In this document: positions 46,753 to 57,736 of the stretch, piece after piece | Layout: each line of letters starts with the position of its first letter | Position numbering within the stretch: the first letter of the stretch is position 1 | Source of the DNA: Hofstenia miamia | Taxonomy: Eukaryota > Xenacoelomorpha > Acoela > Hofsteniidae | Length of the DNA: 64,000 nt | Assembly (NCBI GenBank): GCA_900660155.1 | Contig: CABFPE010000047.1 | Coordinates: forward strand, 342,777 to 406,776 | Direction: 5' to 3' | The notes under the pieces: generated by a model | Seen by the model: the letters and a program-made list of their open reading frames with translations, nothing else | Told to the model about the DNA's origin: nothing | Databases searched by the model: none | Translations under genes and position numbers: made by a program

Positions 46753-48058
46753 CGAGGTGTGACCAAAAAATACAGTGAATAATTTTTTATTAAAAGAACT
46801 AATAAGCTTACATAGAATTTGCATTTAATCTCCTTCAAAGTACTGTCCTTGGCTAGCAATGCACTTATCTCAACCTTGACTCCATGACTGGAAGCATTTC
46901 TGGAAGGCGTCTTTCGGGAGGGCTTTCAGTTGCTCTGTCGTGGCCCTCTCAATGTCAGCAATGGTGTCAAAACGCTTTCCTTTAAACACAGTTTTAATTT
47001 TTGGGAACAGCCAGAAGTCGCATGGTGCTAAATCCGGTGAGTATGGCGGATGTGGACAGACAAGACCACTTTTTTCGGCCAAAAACTCGCGAATGAGAAG
47101 CGAGGTATGACACGGCGCGTTGTTGTGAAGAAGAAGGAAGCCATTGGCCCTTTTTTGTGGTCTTCATATGTCGTTTCGCAAATGTTGCAGTACGCCCTTA
47201 TAAAATTCAGAGTTTACAGTTGTTCCCCTTGGAATGAACTCAGATCGCACTATGCCCTCACTATCGAAAAAAATATTGAGCATGATCTTGATGTTGGATT
47301 TTGACTGACGTGCCTTTTTAGGGCGAGGAGATGAACTGGTTTTCCATTGAGAACTCTGCATTTTGTTCTCAGGGTCATAGCCATAGACCCAACTTTCATC
47401 TCCAGTTACAATCTTGGCCATTAATTCCGAATCTGCATGAAGACGATCCTTCAACTCTGTGCAAACTGACACACGATTTTTCTTCTGTTCATCACTCAAA
47501 AGTCTGGGAACAAATTTTGAACTCACTCGTTTCATTTGCAACTCATCAGTTAAAATGCTTTGAACGGAACTGTACGAGATGCTAAGGTCTTTGGACAGTT
47601 CTCGAATAGTCATTCGCCTGTTTGAATGAACCATTGTTTCCACTTTTTGCACATTTTCATCTGTTTTTGAGGTTACTGGACGTCCCGCACGCTGCTCGTC
47701 TTCAACAGACTCATTTCCATTTTTAAATCGGTCATACCATTTGTAAACAGTCTTCAGAATTACCACATTATCGCTGTACACTGATTTTAACATTTCGTGA
47801 GCTTCTTTGGCGTTCTTTTTCAACTTACAACAAAACTTAATGTTAATGCGTTGTTCGAAATCCATGTTGCGCGACAGACACGATAAACTCAATGTCACTC
47901 TAGTGGCTCTGGTAGCTGACTGACAAGTCGAACGTGTTGCAACTTCTCCCTGCCTGTCTCAGTTGATCATGCTACTGGACAAATTACAGCATATGGATGT
48001 AGTGTCAGCAGTTGCCGCTATAAAAATTCATTCACCGTATTTTTTTGATCACACCTCG
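46753..48058 (-). mobile_element. mariner (DD34D) transposon, complete ends
   Basis: Terminal inverted repeats start CGAGGTGTGACCAAAAAA (left) and CGAGGTGTGATCAAAAAAA (right, complement) and continue to GTGAAT. They match over about 28 bp with few differences. TA flanks both ends (46751-46752, 48059-48060). It is 1306 bp long, typical for mariner, with a single minus-strand transposase frame. Confidence 0.95.
46870..47865 (-). pseudogene. mariner transposase, one nonsense codon
   Basis: From ATG 47865 (Met-Asp-Phe-Glu-Gln-Arg) the frame gives about 331 residues, near the usual 345. It has N-terminal HTH motifs, Ala-Gly-Arg-Pro, then Thr-Gly-Asp-Glu-Ser-Trp (first Asp), His-Asn-Asn-Ala-Pro (second site) and Ser-Pro-Asp-Leu-Ala-Pro-Cys-Asp-Phe-Trp (third Asp, 34 residues on). 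One in-frame TGA lies at 47164-47166. The second catalytic Asp reads Asn, so the protein would be dead even if the TGA were read through. Everything else is intact. Confidence 0.92.
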
Positions 48059-49199
48059 TATCTATTTTATTTGTTATAATTACCCTAATTTTTAACCTAA
48101 ATGTTTCATTCCTGATAAAAAACTAAAAAAATCGATATCTAATAGTTCATTGAAATATAATATATAAATTTTATTTTCTTTACTTTATTTAAGAGAATGA
48201 TATGCGTACATAAATCGATATGCTTGTAAATATTTTTGCCACTTCATCGATACTATATTGGTAATTTTATTGGTTTCACGAGTATAGAATGTATTGTATA
48301 AGTTGATAGGAACACCTTGTAAATTTTCTTGTTTCCTGTTAATGTTATTTTGGTAATTTATATTCAATATAGCAGATAAATTCATTTTTGTAGTTCCCTA
48401 TATATATATATTATATTTTCTTTTTTAATAATAGCATTAACAATAGGAAGAAACAAGAAAATTTACAATGTCAGTACTCACTTTCACATTATTTACAATC
48501 TCATTGCTAGTGATTAATGAACTACAGTGTTTTCGGGCTAAAATTACAATGAAACACAAAGTTTTAATAAAAAGCATGATGATCGCCGCATGTTGAATAT
48601 GATCCATAGATAACTATATCAATATAGACATGCTTCAGACTGTTTGCACAATGATAGCAGCCGTAATAAATAATAGTTTACAGCATCATCATGCAGTAAT
48701 GAATATTTTCTCATGAACAAATGAATTTTCACAAAATCGAAGAGACAATTTGTGGACATTGTTTTAGAATGATGCTAAATAGCGGCTTTCTATTTATATT
48801 AACAAATAACAAAATAATGCCCTAAATTATATTTTGAAATACTTCAATGACTGATGTTGGAAACGTGTAGAATGTCATGTAGTTTGTAAATATTTTTTTC
48901 CTATTAACTATTTTATTAGACTAATCAGAAGATATCACTGAAAATGTTTGTCAAACACATTTTTATATTTTACATAGGAATGTAGCACTGATTTTGCGAT
49001 TAAGTCAGCAGGGATTCGCGTGAGTCAAGTTCGTACACCACTGGTGCGGTCTACATTAAGTAGGTATGTCCAGTTCTCGAGCCAGTAAATGTGTGTGTCA
49101 TAATCAAAGCTACCGAATCGTGCGTTTAAAACACCACTCGGTTGGTCTGTTTTAAAACAACCCGCTCCAAGTGCTGTGTCAGTATATATTTGTATGTAA

Positions 49200-49320
49200 T
49201 TCAGGCACAAGAATAGATTTTACCCAAATCTTTATTACTGCATGATCGGGCCCCAGCCCTATAGAAGTACCCATGTACAAGGCTTTCAAAATACTTAACA
49301 AGCTTGGACAAAATTGTTAA
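49200..49320 (+). repeat. Diverged direct repeat, copy 1
   Basis: Shares TTCAGGCACAAGAA, ATTTTACC, CATGTACAAGG and TTCAAAAT...CTTAACA in the same order and spacing with 49852-49960. Confidence 0.6.
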
Positions 49321-49851
49321 AAAATACAGACAAATCGATCTGTTACGTAAAAGTAACGCTAGTGGAAATAGGGTTAAAAATGCAATGTTTTAATAATTTT
49401 ATTAGCTAGCATTGCATCTGCACTATGAAGTGGTCTAGAATTCAATATCCAAATGAAATTATTGAATAAGAATTTTATAATATATGAATTATGGTTCATA
49501 TATTTCCATTTATCAAATTTAATTCAACAATAATTTAGTTGTAAAACTTTTGCTGTATCATCTTTAAGTAAAAGTAGAGATTTGTTTGTTTTTGTAAAAT
49601 TGTTTAGCCGGTTTTATGTTTCAAAATGATTGCATTTACAATTAATTTACAATCTAATACGAGTATATGTAATTCCTAAATGGGAAGTAATTCGCGACAT
49701 AGCGCTTTCCCGTCCCGGCAAAACATTTTAGTGTAGTTGCTATGTCGTGCAAATTAGTGGGCCTCAGTATCTGAACATTAGGTATAGAAAGAATTTGAAT
49801 ATTTTTTAAAAAAATCGTAATTTTCATTGAGAAAGATCATATTTGCATGTG

Positions 49852-49960
49852 CTTCAGGCACAAGAAAAATTTTACCGCAAATCATCATCATTACATGAGC
49901 GTGCCAACCCCATAGATCTATCATGTACAAGGTTTTCAAAATTTCTTAACAGGCTTGTCG
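49852..49960 (+). repeat. Diverged direct repeat, copy 2
   Basis: Matches copy 1 in ordered blocks. Possibly two old copies of a short interspersed element or an old local duplication upstream of the GPCR gene. Confidence 0.6.
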
Positions 49961-50334
49961 AAAAATGTGAATTAAGCAGTTTGTTTCTTTATTGCAACAC
50001 TAGTGGATATAGATTGATAACATAAATATTAGGATTTTGTTTCATGGGCTATCTGTTTTCTTGCTAAATGTGATTGGGGACTCAACCCCCTTGCCAAAGT
50101 TATATTGCATTGTGGGGTGTTGTAATTAAATTTGGTCAAAATGTATAATATAAGTACAATGTTCAAATTTAGAGCCCCCTTGTTAATGTAAGAGTACATT
50201 CTTGGCTTGAAGCTATTATTTCATCAAGAGGAATTTCCAAAAACGTCCAATAAAAATAGAGCGTAGATTTGACGAATGATATTAAGCGAAAACAAATAAA
50301 TCAAGGATTTTAGAATTGAAATAGGCTTTACGAA

Positions 50335-50684
50335 ATGAAAAACCTCACAAAAGAAGCGTTTTTGGAAGAGCAGCCATTCTATCTTTTAGCGCTTACATCT
50401 GCAGAAAATCTTTTAGCTCTTATCTTAAATTCTGTTATCATGACAGTCTTTTTCAATAGCTCTGAACTAAGAAGCATTTCTTCAAACACATTGTTTGCAA
50501 GCTTAGCCTTCACTGACTTTTCGACCTCAGCTTTATTTCTTTTCAAAACTATAATCCAATCATATATCATTCCACCAAATGGATTTTGGGGTGAGGTGTA
50601 CTGTAGACTAATGTATAGCACATTTGTAATGTGGGCATTCATTGGCTCTTCTTGGTTTCACATTATTATTATTACGATGGACAG
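50335..50684 (+). CDS. Rhodopsin-class GPCR, exon 1 (TM1-TM3)
   Basis: ATG at 50335 opens 116 codons plus 2 bases, ending ...ATG GAC AG|GTATTT. It encodes an N-terminal tail, TM1 (about residues 17-43, ending in an Asn-Ser-Val-Ile-Met block), an intracellular Leu-Arg-Ser-Ile-Ser link, TM2 with Leu-Ala-Phe-Thr-Asp, the extracellular Trp-Gly...Cys (about 95) and TM3. The split Arg codon completes Asp-Arg-Tyr with exon 2. Class A GPCRs sense amines, peptides, lipids and other ligands; nothing here fixes the ligand. The frame is clean, so the gene looks functional. Confidence 0.85.
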
Positions 50685-51952
50685 GTATTTCTTTCTCATG
50701 GTCACGAAGACCTTTTTGTATTTATTATATTAAGTATGTTTATTTGTGTTTTAAAATTTTTCATTAAAAAATTGCAAAAAATCCTAAAAAGGTTTATGAC
50801 CCCAAATTACATCATGATTTTATCCTTTGCTTCCACATCTTAAACATGCAGTAACCTATTTCTTCAAAACGAAACTAAAATTTAATATTTTGTGCTTTTA
50901 TAGTTGCAATTTGTTAATTATTTAGTGCTAAATATTTTTTATAAATTTAAAAATGCCTGGGTTATTACATTTAAAATTCTGTCTGTATGTATCAATTTCT
51001 ATGTGCAGGATTGTGGTGCAGGATTGTGCATTCCCGTTTATTACATATAATTATGAAATGTTTTGGTAAATTGAATGTATGTAGAAAAAATTCACTAGTT
51101 ATTTACTTTATTTATTGTCGTTATGAGATCTGTAATTTTATAGGAAATTGTCCTCACATAGATACCGAAATTATTTTGTCATTCTAATTCTATCATTGTT
51201 TGTTTCCTGAATTTTAGATCCTTTGTAAATACAGAAAACGCAAATATATATAAAATATAATATATAAATATTATATAATAAATAAATATATAATTATATA
51301 TTATATAATAAATTTTATATATATTATTATATATATATTTATTATATATATTATAATTATATATTATATAATTATTATATAATATATTATATATATTATA
51401 TAAAATATTATAGAATAACTTATATAATAAATATTATATTATTATATAATATATAAATATATAAAATTATAATAGAATAAAATTGATTTTTAATTATTAG
51501 CCTCATATCCAGTAGCGTTACCTCAAAGTAACACACGGCTTCGTCCAAATGCTTCCACAATTTTATTCAGTTTTGAAAACCATTGATATGGACGCATATA
51601 ATCATGAGGTTTTTGGGTTAAAAATTATTCCGGTGGTTGAAGAATGTAAAATATTAATTTAATGAAAAATCAGAAAAAATGATATTTGAAAGAAAATTCA
51701 AATTCTTATCATACTCATGTTCAGATATTGAGTCAGTCAATTGCCCATGGAAACATCAACTTCTCTAAATTATTTTGCTTAGACGAAAAGAAATTAGAGA
51801 CAATTCTCTATCTTCTGGTACTTTCAGATATTTAATATTTGTGAGTTATAATAGTTTAATTATTTTTTATATTATACATAGCTTATGATTCTTTTGTCTA
51901 AGTATGTAAACATACATGAATAATGAATTTTATTGATTTTTACAATATTTAG
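50685..51952 (+). other. GPCR intron (1268 bp) with a palindromic AT tract
   Basis: GT at 50685 and TATTTAG at 51946-51952. The intron contains about 230 bp (51242-51472) of almost only A and T with many short self-complementary TATATAATA words. Confidence 0.8.
51242..51472. repeat. AT-only palindromic tract
   Basis: Composed almost entirely of ATATATTATATAATA-like words, not a simple (TA)n. It would fold on itself extensively as single strand. Confidence 0.85.
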
Positions 51953-52547
51953 ATACATTGCAGTAATGTACCCACACAGATATAAGGAATTTAGTAGTTC
52001 TCGTAAAACTCAATACAGTTTGATTATAAGCGCATATATCATTGGTGCGCTCAGTATGTGGTACGATTTATTCATAGCTGCTGCAGGACATAATAACAAC
52101 TGCCTTTACTTGTTACCCACTTGGCCTCAATATGGCAAAATAGCATTTCTTTCGTCGTTGCTAATATTTTTAATTCTGTGCACAACTCTTATATCATCAA
52201 TGTATTCAGTCATTATTTGGAAAGTTTTAATCAAAAGCAGAAAGGTATCGAGCAAAGCCTCAAAAGGACAGCAGAAGGCAACTACAATCTGCATAATTTT
52301 GGTTGCAGAATTTGTGTTTTGCTCCTACCCCAACGCCATTTATGCAATTTTTTATATATTCGACGATGTCTTTAATCTCAATTTGAATCTTTCCGCTGAC
52401 TCTTGGATGTATCTGCTTAGTGTGCAGTTAGTTGGTGCATCATCTGTAATTAATCCAATTATTTATATAATTTGTAATACAACTTTTCATGTAGCATTTC
52501 AAAACCTCGTCAATTGCAAAAAAAATCTGAAATTTGGTTCGCAATAA
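51953..52547 (+). CDS. Rhodopsin-class GPCR, exon 2 (TM4-TM7)
   Basis: Exon 2 begins A TAC ATT GCA GTA, which joined to exon 1 reads Asp-Arg-Tyr-Ile-Ala-Val (Arg at residue 117), the end of TM3. TM4, a loop with the partner Cys (Asn-Asn-Asn-Cys), TM5, a basic Lys/Arg/Ser loop and TM6 (with Phe-Cys-Ser-Tyr-Pro in place of the usual Cys-Trp-x-Pro) follow. TM7 ends Asn-Pro-Ile-Ile-Tyr (284-288), then comes a short tail with a Cys for a palmitate. Total 314 residues, normal for the class. TM7 has no Lys, so it is not an opsin. AATAAA lies at 52948-52953. Confidence 0.88.
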
Positions 52548-52916
52548 TTTATCTCTTCCCAAAACATCAATATTTTAAAAATTTTTTAATATTTTTAAAG
52601 CAATGATTTAATTGAATATTCCAATATATAAGTGGTCTTTTACAAAACGCTGTTGAACTTTGGGAAATACCTACTCGCGGAAATGGGAAACAAAGTACAG
52701 ATTTTGTTNTCAATTGCAAAAAAAATCTGAAATTTGGTTCGCAATAATTTATCTCTTCCCAAAACATCAATATTTTAAAAATTTTTTAATATTTTTAAAG
52801 CAATGATTTAATTGAATATTCCAATATATAAGCCAAAAGTGGTCTTTTACAAAACGCTGTTGAACTTTGGGAAATACCTACTTGCGGAAATGGGAAACAA
52901 AGTACAGATTTTGTTC
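52510..52916. other. Duplicated segment across a single-n join (two alleles?)
   Basis: 52510-52708 is repeated at 52710-52916, on either side of an n at 52709. The copies differ by an inserted CCAAAAG and one C/T change. The segment includes the last 38 bases of the GPCR gene. Best read as two haplotype contigs placed end to end. Confidence 0.8.
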
Positions 52917-52919
52917 ATG

Positions 52920-53147
52920 TCCTAAAAATGTCTTTGAATAATACTATAATAAAGACTTTAAGCAAACTTATTGCTAAAATGTATATGAAGTCCACAACCT
53001 ACCATATTACAAGAAGATTTACACAGTTATCTACATATGCATTATTTAGTAAGGGGCGGTTTTAAAATAAATGCATTGAGTTTATTATCTATTCCTAATA
53101 ACTTCTGTATATTCAAAATTGGTAAGATTACATAGTCGACGTAAATT
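52920..53147. other. GPCR 3' flank
   Basis: Contains the candidate AATAAA and no other feature. Confidence 0.4.
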
Positions 53148-53440
53148 CAGTGTTGGGCATGTCACTTTAAAAAGGAAATATATTACTTATTCCTGAGTAG
53201 TCCTTAAGAAGTAATATATTTCCCGTTACTAATTACTTTCATAAAGAGTAATTTATTTTTATTACTCGCAACTTTACTTATGACTTTCAATTCTTATGCA
53301 TAAATATAAAAAGAAAGACAACTAAAGCATACTTAACTAATTCTTATTCCTAATGGTAATGTCTTCTAATTCATATTATGTTAATATAAATTGTATTGTG
53401 ATATATTACCGCAATGCATTACATTTGTAACGAACTCTGC
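53148..53440. mobile_element. hAT-type MITE, diverged
   Basis: Starts CAGTGTTGGGCA and continues with repeated ATTACT/AGTAAT words. The other side ends with GCAATGCATTACATTTGTAACGA-like text. CAGTGTTGGG ends with alternating ATTACT/GTAAC words are typical of widespread hAT-derived MITEs. The right border and duplication are not clear. Confidence 0.45.
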
Positions 53441-54690
53441 TTAAGTATGTAAATCTAAACTTTACATTGACGTTATTATTGTTTTTTGTTCTACTTAATT
53501 CACCAAACCTAAAATTATTTCTGCTTAGAGTTTCATGGCAAAGATTCTACAGACCAAATTTCAAAAACTTTATTAAGTATTAATTCAGCTAAGCTTGTCA
53601 AAATAAATTTAAATATAATCACAAACAAAATTGAATTTCCTTAATAAGCAGGTGGTATTCTCTTATAAACTTTTGAATTTCCTAAAGTTGAGAAGTTTGC
53701 AAACTTTCATGGACAGTTTATTCCAGCATAAATTATTTATATATTTGAACATCTTTACTTAAGTGGCGCATTTTGTGTAATAAACTGGTGTAGTATGGAA
53801 ACTTTCTGTAATACTGCTCTTGTCTGTTGTCTTTTGTTGCAGATTTTATTGATATTCAGTAAAATGCATATATGTATTTTTATCGCCAATTACTAATGCT
53901 TCAATTATTGCTAAGCTTTCGACAATTCTTTTTATTTATTTTAGATAAAAAATGCCTGACGCCATTTTTCTGATCTCAAAATATAAACGGACATTTTAAA
54001 AGTAAAGAAACTATCTTTGTGGCCTACCAAATATGTAACTGTGTTAGATGGGAAAATTGACTCAGTTTCATTTGATATTTACTCTTTCATTTGAATGTCA
54101 TGTTGGAGAATGTAATAAATTAGGTTTATTTAGATTAATAACTAACTTGTTTTGTACGAAAAGGTCTATTACATAATAAATATGATTTTATAGCTTTTTT
54201 GTTGTTACTATGGGGCTTTTACTTTAAATATAATATAAAATAGTTAGTCAAATAGATTATCGGCATAGTTAAAGAGCCCTGCGATTAGGGAAATTTCTAT
54301 TGGAATCGAGTCTCGCGTGGTGTCCAGTCGGATTTCGAATCTCTATGCTTGTCTGCACACATTGCTGCTAAACTAAGATCATGTTATGGTATCGTCTTAA
54401 CTTTGAAAGGAAATATATCTTATAATGCAACAATTACTGTTAAAACTACTTTGTTTACATTATTAATTAACTTCCAAAAACGTTATTCAAAATGGATAGT
54501 AAACAATGATAACTTTTAAAAATTCATGTTCTTCCCTTATCCTTATATCTCGAATACTTGGATTTCTGTCTCTTTAACAAACTTTTAACAGGGAAGTACA
54601 CTTTAAATCTTTCTTCATTTATTTCATTCTATTCTCCTGGTGTTAAAGGTCTTCGTTCAACTTTTGAGAACACTCCTCTTTTTTATCATA
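53441..54690. other. Non-coding stretch
   Basis: No gene. A tRNA-like patch near 54264-54350 was examined and not accepted. Confidence 0.4.
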
Positions 54691-54696
54691 AACCAA

Positions 54697-55345
54697 AAAT
54701 TGTGAAATTAACAGAATAAAACAAGGACAAAATATAAAAAGCAATAAATGAAAAAATAAAGTAGTTTATGTGAATGTATAAACGTGTGAAATGCATTCAA
54801 CAAATGAGAAGAATTTGTCGAAATTCTTAAATTCCCGGTCCCAAACGAATCGCTGCAGATGTGAATCAAAATTTTCACGTGATGTTCCACGCATGCGCTT
54901 TATTGTAGATTTCATTAATGACCAGGTGCCTTCTATCGTATTCGTGTGTATATTTCGATTAATCGGGTGCACAAAGTGATCGCGGTGTCTTAGAAAATCG
55001 TCGCTGTATTGGAAGTTTAGGTGTCGGCGTAAGTGTCTGTAAGCTCCCCAATCGTCGTGTAGAATGTGTGAACCTGGTACAATGTAGTGGCGTATTAACG
55101 GAAGAAGTGTTGCACGATCCCTGCTATTCACCAAAACAAAAAAACAACGAGTAAATCGTGTTTTATATAATAAATCAACGGTTATTTTTGCATGTTGAAA
55201 CAAAGTAATGACAAAATAGTACCTATTTAATAAATATTTAATTTATGTGAANCGTTTATACATTCACATAAACTACTTTATTTTTTCATTTATTGCTTTT
55301 TGTATTTTGTCCTTGTTTTATTCTTTTAATTTCACAATTTTTGTA
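54697..55345. repeat. 94-bp inverted repeat around the Merlin fragment
   Basis: 54697-54790 is nearly the reverse complement of 55253-55345 (three or so differences). The right arm begins directly after the n at 55252. It may be the termini of the element or an inverted contig overlap. Confidence 0.75.
54766..55203 (-). pseudogene. Merlin (IS1016/IS1595-type) transposase fragment
   Basis: The 145-codon minus frame contains Phe-Phe-Val-Leu-Val-x2-Arg-Asp-Arg-Ala-Thr-Leu-Leu-Pro-Leu-Ile. It continues with Val-Pro-Gly-Ser-x-Ile-x2-Asp-Asp-Trp-Gly-Ala-Tyr, then His-Phe-Val-His-Pro and His-Thr-Asn-Thr-Ile-Glu-Gly-Thr-Trp. This is the DDE core of IS1595-like transposases, known in animals as Merlin: the DDW Asp and the TIEG Glu are visible. 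The first Asp and N-terminal part are missing. The first about 19 codons are also found at 55575-55684, where the rest is absent. Inverted copies of its 3' flank lie at 55253-55345. Confidence 0.85.
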
Positions 55346-55684
55346 GTGTTAGTTATAGAGTTTTTGTTTTGATTTATTTTGTTAGAAATATATACTTTAA
55401 TCTTTTTCTTACGGTGTATGTTTCCAAGTAACTTACTGTAATCTAGATATTAAGTTTAATTTTAAAAATTATTTTTAGAAATTATAAAAATGAATAACCA
55501 CTTACTATATGCAAAAATTGTTAAAATAATTTGTAATTTTTTCAGAAAAAAACATATAAATTTCTTAAAGGGACAATCGAGTAAATCGTGTTTTATATAA
55601 TAAATCAACGGTTATTTTTGCATGTTGATACAAAGTAATGACAAAATAGTACCTATTTAATAAATATTCAATTTATGTGAATGT
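55146..55684. repeat. 105-bp direct duplication (55146-55251 and 55575-55684)
   Basis: The two segments differ at only a couple of positions. The left is cut by the n at 55252, the right continues. The sequence to the left of each copy is different, so the right copy is not a plain overlap. Confidence 0.8.
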
Positions 55685-55689
55685 TTTAT

Positions 55690-57200
55690 GAGTGAGTTAT
55701 TGCATAGTTTTGCCAATATTATGTGTTTATTCGTAAAAGTAAGAAATTAATCGTAACTTTTTAAATATTGGTTTTTTCGAAATTCTGAGGATGTCAGTGA
55801 ATTCGGCGGTAAAAATTACCCCAGGAAAAGTTATTTTGTTCAGAAAAAAATTTTTTTTAAAAAAAGACCTAAAGTTAAATTGATCCCCAGAAAACATTAA
55901 ATCCCGGAAAATTTTGTAAATTTGTACACAACATTGACGTATTTATATTTAAATAAATTGAAGTATTTGCATCATTATAAACCAAACCAAACTGAGTAGA
56001 ACCGTTTATAAACAGGGCTGCTGCAACTCGAACATGTACTATAATTACGATTTTCGCAAAACGAAGATCATATCACCAATAATAAATTATTAACTGTAGA
56101 TCTATTTTGAACATTAGGAGTCCCTTAAACCCAAAGTCTTAAATATAATTTAATTGATAAAAATGAATTTCCTTGCGAAAGTAAATATTGCAATCTATTA
56201 ATCTTATTGTGTATACTAGAAATTTTGGTGTGTTTTGATTCAGAAGAAAAATGACTACTTCAATAAGAGAAATATTTTTTAATTGCAAATGGTTTTTATT
56301 GGCTCCAAATAATCCAAGAAAATATCTTGGCAAGGAATGAGAGCCCAAATTTCTTCAAAGAGTTTATACATGTAGTTTTATATGATTATTATTTAATGGC
56401 CCAAATGGGTTGAACACAATTTTTCCCTCTATTATATTTTCCTTAAAACTACCTCGGCCGGGCTTTTTTTACTTTTAAGACCGAGGTGATGTGCAGTGAG
56501 CACCCGGCATCATAAAATCAATCCTATTCATCACCAAGCAGCGGAATTTGGCCTGACTATAGCTAACATATGGTTGGATACTAAAATAACAAAAAATTCA
56601 ATATTCTGGTGCTCTCACATTATAATGGGAGCTGACGTTAGTAAATGCACTTAAATGCCAAGGCATTTGAAAAATGTGTTCCGAGGCAATAACATTATTA
56701 ATATTGATAAAATGAGCACATTGAGAGAGTAATGATTTGCTTTCATCCTGCCCTGACGTTCTGAACTAATTTATTAGTGAAGATAGCAATAAAAATACTA
56801 GTTAGTTAGGATAATATGCGTATAACTAAGAATATAATGAAAGTATGATTTGTATCTTCAGATATTATAGGAAAATTCAATAAATATCATTGTTATATTT
56901 TCTTTCAAATTAAAGATATTATTTCTCAAGAAGGGTGCTTCCTCAGTCCTCAGCACCCCAGCCCAGGCAGATATAGGGTTAATTTGGCAACCTGATCACA
57001 TTATTATAGCAAAAAGCTCATTCATCTAATATTTACTTAGGTTTGGTTTTTTAACTACCACAGGGTAGGGAACCTAAAGCTCATTGCGCCTAAACTTCCT
57101 TAATAAGGCAGTTTCAATGCATTGTTTCCTGGGTAAGGCCAATGTCTTGGAAGTCACATAATTTTGTGGAGTCCCAGACCTACAGAGGCCGTTAAGAATG
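55690..57200. other. Non-coding stretch
   Basis: No coding sequence recognised. A GC-richer patch at 56445-56530 (ACCTCGGCCGGGC...GAGGTGATG) stands out but matches nothing else in the window. Confidence 0.35.
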
Positions 57201-57214
57201 GGTTAAACGAAAGT

Positions 57215-57610
57215 GTTTTCTTGTGTACTTTGCGCACATGGGGTCGGTGACGGTTGTGAAGCATGTCGGTTTGGTATTAGTAGACAGATTGGGAGCAGTG
57301 GAAACGCTTTTAGCAAGACTACCAATTGTTCTTGAGACATTAATGCGTTTTACAGAGCATCCATGTCAGCAGTAACTCTTTCTTCTTGTCTATGGGATAG
57401 GTCAAGGACCAGCATTTGCTGTGCCAGTGAGGCACATTTGCGGTACACAGTAGATTTTGGTTGCAGCAGGTGCACACTTAATTACTACGGTTAGTAACCT
57501 GGCTGGCCAAAGCGAGAGAGGCGCCTGTCAACTGCAGTTCGGCCTTCGGCTTCATTCCAATGATCAGCGCTTTGCCCGTTAGGGCTCGCCAAATGATTCC
57601 ACTGTTAAAC
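57215..57610 (+). repeat. Dispersed repeat, copy 2
   Basis: Counterpart of 19945-20330, with ordered short matches over about 390 bp and many differences. It is not open in any frame. Confidence 0.55.
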
Positions 57611-57700
57611 TAGTTTTAGTAGATATACTTGCAGGAAACTTAAATAAGGCTAAATTTAACGTGGAAATTGTAGACTTAATGATTTTAATAATGCCTAATA

Positions 57701-57702
<2 letters not shown>

Positions 57703-57733
<31 letters not shown>
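57703..57733. repeat. (TA)n microsatellite
   Basis: About 31 bp of pure TA. Confidence 0.95.

Positions 57734-57736
<3 letters not shown>

Larger units (their letters stand above)
48061..50334. other. Non-coding stretch with a diverged duplicate pair
   Basis: No gene is supported. Blocks at 49200-49320 and 49852-49960 resemble each other. Short frames at 48185-48385 and 49025-49210 have no motifs. Confidence 0.4.

Noticed and set aside
54264-54350. tRNA-like patch with GCATAG...CTATGC and a TTCGAAT loop
   Set aside because: Arms could not be paired into a cloverleaf of correct lengths; at most a decayed tRNA-derived repeat.
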